Part shown: positions 1 to 5,896 of the stretch, piece by piece
Numbering within the stretch: the stretch's first letter is position 1
Layout of the letters: every line of letters starts with the position of its first letter
Source: Chloroflexota bacterium
Lineage (GTDB): Bacteria > Desulfobacterota > Desulfuromonadia > Desulfuromonadales > Geopsychrobacteraceae
Direction: 5' to 3'
DNA: 7,206 bases
Assembly: GCA_015222355.1 (NCBI GenBank)
Contig: JADFVC010000331.1
Span: 1 to 7,206, forward strand
Made by a program: the position numbers and the translations under genes
The notes under the pieces: generated by a model
The model's database searches: none
What the model was told of the DNA's origin: nothing
Seen by the model: only the letters and a program-made list of their open reading frames with translations

Positions 1-824
1 ACATAACGCGAAGCACTGCGCAACATCTTCAAGCGTTCATCGCTGAGACACTCTTTGCCAAGCTTCAACTTCAGTGAGGGGATAATCGAACACAGGTTCG
101 CATTCCCGCAACGCTCACCAAAACCGTTCATGGTCCCCTGCACATGCGTTGCTCCACAGCTGACGGCCATCAGGGAATTCGCCACGGCGCATTCGCTATC
201 ATTGTGCGCATGGATCCCAATCGGCAGCGAAACAACTTTTGTCACTTCAGCCATCATCGCCGAAATTTCAAACGGCATGGTGCCACCGTTGGTGTCACAG
301 AGAACAATACAATCGACATTGGCTGCAGCGGCCGCCTGCAGGGTCTTGATCGCGTATTCAGGGTTCGCCTTGTAACCATCAAAAAAATGCTCCGCATCGT
401 AAATCACTTCAGCCACCCTGCCTTTGAGATAAACCAGCGAATCGTTGATCAGTTCGAGGTTCTCTTCTAAAGAAATTCGCAGAGCTTCGCGGACATGAAA
501 ATCCCAGGTTTTACCGAAAATAGTCACCGCATCCGGCTCGGCCTGGATCAGCATCTGGATATTGCTATCCTCAGCCGGAGTGACCCTGGCACGGCGGGTG
601 GATCCGAAGGCCGCTATCTTGCTGTGGCTCAGGCTTTCTTTTTTGATCGCCTCGAAAAAAGTAATGTCCTTCGGATTCGAGCCTGGCCATCCACCCTCAA
701 TATAATCGATTCCCAGCTCATCAAGGCGCCTGGCAATCTGCACCTTATCCTGAACCTGAAAAGAAATATCTTCGGCCTGGGTGCCGTCCCGCAGGGTGGT
801 ATCATAAAGCTGAATCCGACTCAT
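1..824 (-). CDS. cimA: (R)-citramalate synthase, N-terminal part (3' end beyond window)
   Basis: The enzyme condenses pyruvate with acetyl-CoA to (R)-citramalate, the first step of a threonine-independent cytoplasmic route to isoleucine. The 274 complete codons seen are the HMGL-like TIM-barrel half of a family usually a little over 500 residues long; the rest lies left of position 1. Visible motifs are [11 protein letters not shown] (residues 6-16, with catalytic Arg12 and metal-binding Asp13), [11 protein letters not shown] (142-152), the metal-binding HAHND (205-209) and GERCGNANL (236-244). The [10 protein letters not shown] and GERCGNANL segments suit the citramalate synthase subgroup better than classical LeuA or homocitrate synthase. 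The start ATG at 824 has AAGGA about 9 nt upstream; an in-frame GTG sits just before it and is a less likely start. It follows lysC after 33 nt with no terminator, so co-transcription is likely. The C-terminal regulatory domain cannot be judged here. Confidence 0.93.
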   Translation of the reverse strand, partial: MSRIQLYDTTLRDGTQAEDISFQVQDKVQIARRLDELGIDYIEGGWPGSNPKDITFFEAIKKESLSHSKIAAFGSTRRARVTPAEDSNIQMLIQAEPDAVTIFGKTWDFHVREALRISLEENLELINDSLVYLKGRVAEVIYDAEHFFDGYKANPEYAIKTLQAAAAANVDCIVLCDTNGGTMPFEISAMMAEVTKVVSLPIGIHAHNDSECAVANSLMAVSCGATHVQGTMNGFGERCGNANLCSIIPSLKLKLGKECLSDERLKMLRSASRY

Positions 825-857
825 CACATAACATCCTTTCTCATTGGCAGTGGCGAC

Positions 858-2090
858 TTACCCGGCATTCTCTTCCGACATGCCCAAGCCGAAAGCCTCA
901 TGTAAAACCCGTACAGCCAGTTCTGTGTACTTAGCGTCAATAACGCAGGATACCTTTATTTCACTGGTTGAGATCATTTCGATATTGATCCCTTCTCCGG
1001 CAAGGGTTTCAAACATGGTCCGGGCAATCCCCGAATGGGAACGCATACCGACACCGATAATCGAAACCTTGGAAATATTCTCGTTGTGCTTGATGCCGCC
1101 GGCATTGATCGTCGGCGCAACCTCTTCAATGATTTTCAACGCTTTTTTACAATCACCCTTAGGCACCGTAAAGGTCATGTCGGTTTTGCCATCCTGGGAG
1201 ACATTCTGGATGATCATGTCAACGGTGATATTTGCCTCGCTCAAGGGGGAAAAGATCCGCGCGGCGATCCCCGGCTGATCCGGCACACCCAAAATACTGA
1301 TTTTTGCTTCATCCTTGTTATAGGCAATTCCTGAAACCAGCACGGTCTCCATATCCTGATCCTCCTTCATCACCAGAGTTCCCGGTTTGTCATCAAAGCT
1401 GGAACGTACATGAACCACGACGTTATATTTTTTGGCAAATTCGACACTGCGGATCTGTAGAATTTTGGCGCCCAACGAGGCCATCTCAAGCATTTCCTCG
1501 TAGGAAATTTTCTCGATTTTACGCGCTTCGGGAACCATCCGCGGGTCAGTTGTATAGACCCCGGCGACATCGGTATAAATCTCACAGACATCAGCCTTAA
1601 GAGCGGCCGCCACAGCCACTGCTGAAGTATCTGACCCCCCCCGGCCAAGGGTCGTGATATTCCCCTGGTCATCAATCCCCTGGAATCCGGCAACGATAAT
1701 AATCGTCCCGTTTTTCAGATCCTCTCGGACCTTCTTGTCGTCGATCTCCTTGATACGCGCCCGCGAATGAGCATGATCTGTCAGCACCGGGATTTGCGAA
1801 CCAAGATAACTTTTGGCATTGTATCCCATCGATTGTAAACACATTGATAACAGGGCAATGGTCACCTGCTCGCCGGTCGAAACCAGCACATCATACTCAC
1901 GCTCGCTGGGAAATTCACAGATTTCATCGGCCAGACCGACCAATCGGTTCGTTTCACCGGCCATGGCCGAAACAATGACGACGACATCGTTCCCATCATC
2001 AAACGTCCTGGCCACACGACGGGCGACATTGCGAATTTTGTCCACAGTCCCCACGGAGGTTCCACCATATTTCTGCACTACCAGGGCCAT
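858..2090 (-). CDS. lysC: Aspartate kinase (monofunctional, two C-terminal ACT domains)
   Basis: It phosphorylates L-aspartate with ATP to 4-phospho-L-aspartate, the committed step toward lysine, threonine, methionine and diaminopimelate, in the cytoplasm. The 410-residue length is typical of monofunctional aspartokinases. The amino-acid-kinase domain (about 1-240) shows KYGGTSV (7-13), VSAMAGETN (40-48), STGEQ (71-75), GRGGSDTSA (149-157) and the [13 protein letters not shown] segment (172-184). Two ACT domains follow: [17 protein letters not shown] (264-280) opens the first and [17 protein letters not shown] (342-358) the second. These normally bind lysine and/or threonine for feedback inhibition; the effector cannot be read from the sequence. 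The ATG at 2090 has AGGA 6 nt upstream. A strong internal ribosome site precedes Met247, described separately. It has its own promoter in the 155-nt gap upstream and is followed closely by cimA. No homoserine dehydrogenase domain is fused. Confidence 0.96.
   Translation of the reverse strand: MALVVQKYGGTSVGTVDKIRNVARRVARTFDDGNDVVVIVSAMAGETNRLVGLADEICEFPSEREYDVLVSTGEQVTIALLSMCLQSMGYNAKSYLGSQIPVLTDHAHSRARIKEIDDKKVREDLKNGTIIIVAGFQGIDDQGNITTLGRGGSDTSAVAVAAALKADVCEIYTDVAGVYTTDPRMVPEARKIEKISYEEMLEMASLGAKILQIRSVEFAKKYNVVVHVRSSFDDKPGTLVMKEDQDMETVLVSGIAYNKDEAKISILGVPDQPGIAARIFSPLSEANITVDMIIQNVSQDGKTDMTFTVPKGDCKKALKIIEEVAPTINAGGIKHNENISKVSIIGVGMRSHSGIARTMFETLAGEGINIEMISTSEIKVSCVIDAKYTELAVRVLHEAFGLGMSEENAG
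1350..1367 (-). promoter_or_regulatory. Internal ribosome binding site and start codon within lysC (putative beta subunit)
   Basis: On the minus strand AAGGAGG (1367-1361) lies 8 nt before an in-frame ATG (1352-1350), which is Met247 of LysC. Translation from here would yield a 164-residue protein made of little more than the two ACT domains. In Bacillus subtilis and Corynebacterium glutamicum lysC, an internal start at about this place makes the beta subunit of an alpha2-beta2 enzyme; that is established for those genes and only inferred here. The same bases also encode the linker residues KEDQDM, so the match could be partly a codon coincidence. Confidence 0.6.
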
Positions 2091-2092
2091 GA

Positions 2093-2149
2093 TTAGTCCT
2101 CTTCCTCCCTATTGAAAAAAACCGACAGCACAAACGTAACTGCCAGCAT
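2093..2149 (-). CDS. Possible 18-residue leader ORF upstream of lysC (doubtful)
   Basis: An ATG at 2149 opens [18 protein letters not shown], ending in TAA 2 nt before the lysC start codon. The peptide has a hydrophobic first half and an acidic tail, the tail being the translation of the lysC ribosome site. No convincing Shine-Dalgarno lies at normal distance before it; the nearest AGG is about 16 nt away. It contains no Lys or Ile and one Thr, so it does not resemble a classical lysine, threonine or isoleucine attenuator peptide. It may be chance. If translated, it would couple to lysC. Confidence 0.15.
   Translation of the reverse strand: MLAVTFVLSVFFNREEED
2115..2147 (-). terminator. Terminator-like hairpin with T tract in lysC leader (possible attenuator)
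   Basis: Reading the minus strand, GCTGGCAG (2147-2140) can pair with CTGTCGGT (2128-2121) as an 8-bp stem with three G-T wobble pairs. The loop is 11 nt and the stem runs directly into TTTTTT (2120-2115). This has the layout of an intrinsic terminator but is weak. Because it lies between the lysC promoter and lysC, full termination would silence lysC; a conditional attenuator is the alternative. The upstream CAGC of CAGCGATGCTG can compete for the GCTG of the 5' arm. Confidence 0.3.
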
Positions 2150-2181
2150 CGCTGAAATATTCTAACCTGCTGAAAAGACCC

Positions 2182-2210
2182 TTGATAGCAGGAAATTCAT
2201 GGCTGGTCAA
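2182..2210 (-). promoter_or_regulatory. Sigma70-type promoter for lysC-cimA
   Basis: On the minus strand a -35 box TTGACC (2210-2205, five of six to consensus) and a -10 box TATCAA (2187-2182, four of six) are separated by exactly 17 nt. A start of transcription near 2175 is expected. It sits in the only long gap of the window, and it suggests that lysC and cimA can be expressed apart from the genes upstream, even if some read-through from tsaE occurs. Confidence 0.55.
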
Positions 2211-2236
2211 AAGCTTTTTGCCGGCGGTTTAAGCTT
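2211..2236 (-). repeat. AAGCTT inverted pair after tsaE
   Basis: Two AAGCTT copies (2231-2236 and 2211-2216) can pair as a 6-bp A/T-rich stem around a 14-nt loop that includes GCCGGC. Only TT follows directly before the lysC -35 box, so as a terminator for the upstream operon it is weak. It may only be chance, since each copy is itself a palindrome. Confidence 0.2.
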
Positions 2237-2245
2237 GTGCAGAGG

Positions 2246-2722
2246 TTAACCGTTCCATGCTTTACGCAAGCGATCGAACAGCTGCATTGCCACCTCGCCG
2301 CGGCCGGTCAAAATAATCTTTCTTGAGTCCTCACCCAAATTCTCCAGAACGATCCATAACCCAGGGATTTCATGGTTATTGAGCCGTTCCGGCCATTCAA
2401 CCAGAGCAACGCCCTGACCAAAGGCAAAATCATCAAAACCAAGTTCAATCAACTCATCTGGATTACTGAGACGGTAGAGATCAAAATGATAAAGGTCAAG
2501 CCGCGCTGAATAATGGTTCATCATGGTAAACGTCGGGCTGGTGATCGGGGTCCGCGGGTCAACTCCCAGACCACGGGCAATACCGCGGGCCAATACCGAC
2601 TTCCCGGCACCCAGATCCCCCTGTAACAGAATCAGGGCCGGTTGCTCCAGCAGCCGGCCCAGTTGAATCCCCAGTTCTAAAGTCTGCGCCTCACTGGCAC
2701 TGATAAATGACCAGGTGGACAA
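2246..2722 (-). CDS. tsaE: tRNA t6A biosynthesis ATPase TsaE (YjeE family)
   Basis: TsaE is the P-loop ATPase that works with TsaB and TsaD to transfer threonylcarbamoyl to A37 of ANN-decoding tRNAs. Counting from the TTG at 2728, the Walker A motif GDLGAGKS is at 37-44, SPTF at 64-67, the family signature HFDLYRL at 81-87 and EWPERL at 111-116; all are typical and complete. The frame opens at TTG 2728, overlapping the CBS stop as TTGA, but there AGAGGA (2734-2729) abuts the codon with no spacer. The in-frame TTG at 2722 has the same Shine-Dalgarno at 6 nt, so I prefer it (158 residues, the family's usual length). Either way the start is TTG. It is last in its tight gene cluster, with 155 nt before lysC, and tsaB or tsaD is not beside it here. 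Confidence 0.93.
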   Translation of the reverse strand: MSTWSFISASEAQTLELGIQLGRLLEQPALILLQGDLGAGKSVLARGIARGLGVDPRTPITSPTFTMMNHYSARLDLYHFDLYRLSNPDELIELGFDDFAFGQGVALVEWPERLNNHEIPGLWIVLENLGEDSRKIILTGRGEVAMQLFDRLRKAWNG

Positions 2723-2734
2723 GTTCAATCCTCT
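2723..2734 (-). promoter_or_regulatory. Ribosome binding site that decides the tsaE start
   Basis: AGAGGA (2734-2729) lies within the last codons of the CBS gene. It leaves 6 nt to the TTG at 2722 and none to the TTG at 2728, favouring the shorter TsaE and translational coupling to the CBS gene. Confidence 0.55.
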
Positions 2735-3174
2735 ATCGCCCGAATCAGATCGAGACGCGCAACCACACCGATCATCTTGCCTGCCTCGACAACCGGGAGG
2801 AGATGCACTTTATGTTTGCTCATCAGCCCGGCAATCTCCCGCAAACTGGTTTCCGGCGTGCAGACGACCGCCGGTTTGTTGCACAGTTCACCAACCGTGG
2901 TCGCCGTCACCCGGTCAACCTGCGCTTTGAAACTCTTCTCACTGTCGAGATAAAAAACCCCCTCAAACAGCGCCATGACCGTCGGAATATGCAGCGGCTT
3001 CTGCTGTTCAACCAAGTCGGTTTCACTGATAACACCGACCAGCTTCCCACTGCTATCCAATACCGGCATATTGCCGTAGCGGGTTTCAACAAATTTGCGT
3101 GCCAGTTCCTTTAAACTGGTATCGGTTGTCACCGTCATCACTTCGCGACTCATAATCTCTCGTGCTGTCAACAT
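2725..3174 (-). CDS. Stand-alone two-CBS-domain protein, function unknown
   Basis: The 149-residue protein is almost entirely a tandem CBS pair (Bateman module): CBS1 about 5-57 and CBS2 about 94-149, joined by a longer linker holding HIPTVMALFEGVFYLDSEKS (62-81). Such pairs usually bind adenosine nucleotides such as AMP, ATP or SAM. CBS1 keeps the ribose-contact pattern GxxSxxD as GVISETD (47-53). CBS2 has GVVARLD (136-142), with Ala in place of Ser/Thr, so the two sites may differ in ligand or affinity. No catalytic, DNA-binding or membrane part is present, so it would act by binding a partner. The start ATG at 3174 has AAGGAG 7 nt upstream; the longer TTG start at 3180 would leave only 1 nt. 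It overlaps the nnr end by 7 nt and runs into tsaE. Similar CBS proteins occur at this place in Geobacter-type genomes as I recall; no role is known to me. Confidence 0.85.
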   Translation of the reverse strand: MLTAREIMSREVMTVTTDTSLKELARKFVETRYGNMPVLDSSGKLVGVISETDLVEQQKPLHIPTVMALFEGVFYLDSEKSFKAQVDRVTATTVGELCNKPAVVCTPETSLREIAGLMSKHKVHLLPVVEAGKMIGVVARLDLIRAIED

Positions 3175-4730
3175 ACCCAAGCTCCTTCCACAAGTTCCCG
3201 CCGAGCGACCGGAAGTTGTAACAGCAGGTCAGCGGCAGCCATTCCTGCCGTCCCCTGCTTTGCTGAAACCAATTCGGCGGCTCGCCCATGCAGCCATGCG
3301 GCCAATACCGCAGCGGCAAAGGGATCAGATCCCTGCGCCAACAGACCACCAATCAAGCCGGCAAGGACATCTCCGCTCCCGCCACTGGCCAACCCGTCAT
3401 TACCACTGTTGTTGATCCGCACCCGGCCATCCGGAGCAGCGATCACTGTCCGAGCACCTTTAAGCAACAAAACAACTCCATATTCAGCAGCGAAATCTGT
3501 CGCGACCCGATAGCGATCAGCTTCGATTTCGGCAACACTCAAACCGGAAAGTCGTGACATCTCCCCCGGGTGTGGCGTCAGAATAAACGGCTTTCCGGAG
3601 TGCTGCTTGAGCAGAGCAGTTTGACCCGCCAACAGATTTAAGCCGTCGGCATCAATGACCAGAGAACCGTCAGCGTTCTTGACCAACCAGGCGAGCAACT
3701 CCACCAGATCCCTGTTTTGTCCCAACCCGGGGCCAACCACCAAAGCTTGCCGACCCGTCAACAATTCCGCTATTTGTGATTGCGCCTGCTTGCTGAGGAG
3801 ACCATCAACATCGACCAGCGGACAGGTCATCGCTTCGGTCAGCTTGACCTCCAGAATATCATGAATCGAAGCCGGGGCGGCAACTGTCACCAAACCACAA
3901 CCGCTGCGCACGGCCGCATTGCCGGCCAGTGCAGCCGCTCCGGTTTTCCCGATCGAGCCGGCCAGAATCAGCAGATGCCCGAAACAACCCTTGTGACCCT
4001 GCTGCGGGCGGTCCGGCAGCAAACCAGCGGCCTCTTCGGCACCGACCAGCGCCACATCACTGGCAAGCCCAGCGCGGCCAGTCTCAGGAATACCGATATC
4101 GACCACTTCGACACGACCGGCACAAGCCGCCCCGGGATGACTGCCATGGCCAACCTTGGCATGATCGAAGGTAACCGTCAGGGCCGCCTGTACAGCTGAT
4201 CCGCAGATCCGACCCGTGGAAGCATCGACACCGGACGGGATATCGACGGAACAAACGGGAACGCCCGCACTGTTTATAATCTCAATCGCTTCGGCGTAAA
4301 GGCCGCGCACTTCTGACTTCAGCCCGGTACCCAGCAGAGCGTCGATAATGATCGCCGGTGCAACGGCCGCAACACTGCTGCGCAACTGGCGCACATCGGC
4401 AACGTAGGTGACCGGCTGTTCAAGCTGTTGCAGAATGTTGAGCATCACCGCCGCGTCGCCGACAATGTCAGACTCTTTTCCCAGGATCAACGTCTGCACC
4501 TGCCAGCCACGATCAGTAAGAATCCGCGCCATCACATAGCCGTCACCGCCATTGTTCCCCTTCCCCGCCACTACCAGCAAGGGCCCGGGGAAATACTCGC
4601 CAAACTCACGGCTGAAAACCTCGCTGGACGCCCGCCCGGCATTCTCCATCAGAACCACACCGGGAATCCCGAGCTGTTCGATCGCCTGCCGGTCAATTGC
4701 CTGCATTTCTTCTACCCGAATCAGTCGCAT
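3168..4730 (-). CDS. nnr: Bifunctional NAD(P)H-hydrate epimerase / ADP-dependent NAD(P)HX dehydratase
   Basis: The enzyme repairs hydrated NADH and NADPH: the N-terminal half epimerises R- and S-NAD(P)HX, and the C-terminal half dehydrates S-NAD(P)HX using ADP in bacteria. The 520 residues match the fused YjeF type. The epimerase domain (about 1-215) shows MENAG (28-32), GKGNNGGDGYV (57-67), DALLGTG (130-136) and DIPSGVD (163-169). The ribokinase-like dehydratase (about 225-510) shows GSIGKTGAA (258-266), GPGLG (333-337), DADGLN (360-365), LTPHPGEM (384-391) and NDGLASGGSGDVLAG (444-458), with the likely catalytic Asp454. Both halves look complete. The start is ATG at 4730, which shares one base with the acpS stop (TGATG) and has GGAG 5 nt upstream; the TTG one codon earlier is poorly spaced. 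The acpS-nnr overlap suggests coupled translation. Confidence 0.95.
   Translation of the reverse strand: MRLIRVEEMQAIDRQAIEQLGIPGVVLMENAGRASSEVFSREFGEYFPGPLLVVAGKGNNGGDGYVMARILTDRGWQVQTLILGKESDIVGDAAVMLNILQQLEQPVTYVADVRQLRSSVAAVAPAIIIDALLGTGLKSEVRGLYAEAIEIINSAGVPVCSVDIPSGVDASTGRICGSAVQAALTVTFDHAKVGHGSHPGAACAGRVEVVDIGIPETGRAGLASDVALVGAEEAAGLLPDRPQQGHKGCFGHLLILAGSIGKTGAAALAGNAAVRSGCGLVTVAAPASIHDILEVKLTEAMTCPLVDVDGLLSKQAQSQIAELLTGRQALVVGPGLGQNRDLVELLAWLVKNADGSLVIDADGLNLLAGQTALLKQHSGKPFILTPHPGEMSRLSGLSVAEIEADRYRVATDFAAEYGVVLLLKGARTVIAAPDGRVRINNSGNDGLASGGSGDVLAGLIGGLLAQGSDPFAAAVLAAWLHGRAAELVSAKQGTAGMAAADLLLQLPVARRELVEGAWVC
3175..3187 (-). promoter_or_regulatory. Ribosome binding site that decides the CBS-protein start
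   Basis: AAGGAG (3187-3182), inside the last codons of nnr, is 7 nt from the ATG at 3174 but only 1 nt from the TTG at 3180. The ATG is therefore the better start. Confidence 0.65.
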
Positions 4731-5107
4731 CAAGACTCCAGAATAACCGTCGCTACGGCGTAATCGCCATCATGGGAATAACTGAGATGGCTTGCCTTAA
4801 TTGCCCGTTCCACCAGCATTTCCGCGGCACGACCCGACAACTGTAACGAAGGGCAACCCAGCTGATCACGCACCACGACCACCTGTTGCCAGGCAAGGCC
4901 ATCTCGCAAACCGGTCCCCAGTGCCTTCAGGAAAGCCTCCTTGGCAGCGAAGCGAGCCGCCAGGTGCGGGGCCGGATCTTTCATTTTCAACGCATATTGC
5001 AGTTCTTCTGCCGAAAAAACCCTCTTCAGGATCTTGTTTCCCGGGTCGAGAAATTTACGAAAACGCTCAACTCGGGCCAGGTCGGTCCCGATCCCGACAA
5101 TCGCCAC
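4730..5107 (-). CDS. acpS: Holo-[acyl-carrier-protein] synthase
   Basis: AcpS moves 4'-phosphopantetheine from coenzyme A to the conserved serine of acyl carrier protein, switching on fatty-acid synthesis in the cytoplasm. The 125 residues match the usual size. Visible motifs are GIGTDL (5-10, with Mg-binding Asp9), the helix RFAAKEAFLKALGTG (52-66, with metal-binding Glu57) and SHDGDYAVA (111-119) near the C-terminus, all standard for the trimeric AcpS group. The start is GTG at 5107, with AAAGG (5120-5116) 8 nt upstream inside the end of pdxJ. It begins 4 nt after the pdxJ stop and ends one base into nnr. Adjacency of pdxJ and acpS is widespread in proteobacteria, including Escherichia coli, which supports both calls. 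Confidence 0.96.
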   Translation of the reverse strand: MAIVGIGTDLARVERFRKFLDPGNKILKRVFSAEELQYALKMKDPAPHLAARFAAKEAFLKALGTGLRDGLAWQQVVVVRDQLGCPSLQLSGRAAEMLVERAIKASHLSYSHDGDYAVATVILES

Positions 5108-5111
5108 ACTG

Positions 5112-5828
5112 TTAACCTTTCAACAGTTCCAGCATTTCACGCACCGCCCGCTCCATACCGACCAGAGCTGCACGAGCCACGATGCTATGCCCGATATTGA
5201 ACTCCTCAATTCCTTTGAGAGCAACCACCGGGCCGATATTACGGTAGTTGAGACCATGTCCGGCATTGACACCAAGCCCCAATTTACGCGCCGCACTGAT
5301 GGCCAGTTCAATCCGCTGTAACTGCTCCCGTCGATCGACTTCTGTACGCATTTCGCAATAGCTGCCGGTATGAATTTCGATATAGTCGGCACCGACCTTG
5401 TAGCTGGTCTTGATCTGTTCAAGATCCGGTTCCACAAACAGGCTGACAACAATCCCTGCCTGTTTCAGCAGAACAATTTTCTGTTTCAGGGTCGCACGCA
5501 GCAGATTAACATCCAAACCGCCCTCAGTGGTCAGTTCATGACGTCCTTCCGGCACCAATGTCACGGCGTCCGGGAGAATCTTTAACGCAATGGCGATCAT
5601 TTCATCAGTCAACGCCATCTCCAGGTTCAGCCGGGTTTTGATGGTCTTCCGTAACAGTTCAACATCCCGATCCTGAATATGGCGACGATCTTCTCGCAAG
5701 TGCACAGTGATCCCATGAGCACCGGCAAATTCCGCCAACATGGCGGCCGCAATCGGATCGGGTTCATCAATCCCCCGTGCCTGGCGAATGGTGGCGATAT
5801 GGTCTATATTGACCCCAAGTTTTGCCAA
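5112..5828 (-). CDS. pdxJ: Pyridoxine 5'-phosphate synthase
   Basis: PdxJ joins 1-deoxy-D-xylulose 5-phosphate and 3-amino-2-oxopropyl phosphate to pyridoxine 5'-phosphate, the ring-closing step of the DXP-dependent vitamin B6 pathway. The protein is 238 residues, normal for this TIM-barrel family. It has the N-terminal signature [15 protein letters not shown] (5-19), HLREDRRHI (43-51, active-site His43), NLEMA (68-72, Glu70), EIHTG (151-155) and NAGHGLN (188-194, His191). The start is TTG at 5828 with AAAGGAG 8 nt upstream; there is no in-frame ATG nearby that would keep the conserved N-terminus. It lies 68 nt after glmM without a terminator and 4 nt before acpS. Its presence shows the host makes B6 by the DXP route rather than by PdxS/PdxT. 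Confidence 0.97.
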   Translation of the reverse strand: MAKLGVNIDHIATIRQARGIDEPDPIAAAMLAEFAGAHGITVHLREDRRHIQDRDVELLRKTIKTRLNLEMALTDEMIAIALKILPDAVTLVPEGRHELTTEGGLDVNLLRATLKQKIVLLKQAGIVVSLFVEPDLEQIKTSYKVGADYIEIHTGSYCEMRTEVDRREQLQRIELAISAARKLGLGVNAGHGLNYRNIGPVVALKGIEEFNIGHSIVARAALVGMERAVREMLELLKG

Positions 5829-5836
5829 AATTCCAA

Positions 5837-5852
5837 CTCCTTTATCCAGGAG
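5837..5852 (-). promoter_or_regulatory. Small hairpin that could cover the pdxJ Shine-Dalgarno
   Basis: On the minus strand CTCCT (5852-5848) and AGGAG (5841-5837) form a perfect 5-bp stem with a 6-nt loop. AGGAG is the core of the pdxJ ribosome site, 8 nt before the TTG start. Closing the hairpin would hide it, so initiation may be damped or responsive; the stem is short and may be fortuitous. Confidence 0.25.
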
Positions 5853-5896
5853 GCTGTCGGACTATTCAAGCCGTTCTAATATTTGTTGGTGACAGG

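Larger units (their letters stand above)
2091..2175 (-). promoter_or_regulatory. Predicted lysC 5' leader
   Basis: This is the untranslated stretch expected between the predicted transcription start (near 2175) and the lysC ATG. It holds two TTTCAGC copies, a CAGC-GAT-GCTG mini-hairpin, a terminator-like stem with T tract and the purine-rich lysC ribosome site (GGGAGGAAGAGGA). At about 85 nt it is too short for a lysine riboswitch (normally over 150 nt), and I see no T-box sequence. Leader control is possible but unproven. Confidence 0.4.

Noticed and set aside
495..1334. Overlapping plus-strand open frames opposite cimA and lysC
   Set aside because: They mirror conserved cimA and lysC coding sequence and cross both genes without any motif of their own.
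2211..2236. Strong intrinsic terminator closing the glmM-tsaE operon
   Set aside because: The AAGCTT stem is short and A/T-rich, its loop is long, and no adequate T tract follows; I list it only as an inverted pair.
2091..2245. Lysine riboswitch upstream of lysC
   Set aside because: The leader after the predicted promoter is only about 85 nt, and the five-helix L-box sequence features are absent.
3780..4199. 139-codon plus-strand open frame opposite nnr
   Set aside because: It is antisense to the conserved Nnr domains, with low-complexity composition and no ribosome site or family resemblance.
5829..5878. TTGAAT-17-GATAAA promoter-like pair before pdxJ
   Set aside because: The -10 box would overlap the pdxJ ribosome site, leaving no room for a leader; it is more likely a chance match within an operon spacer.
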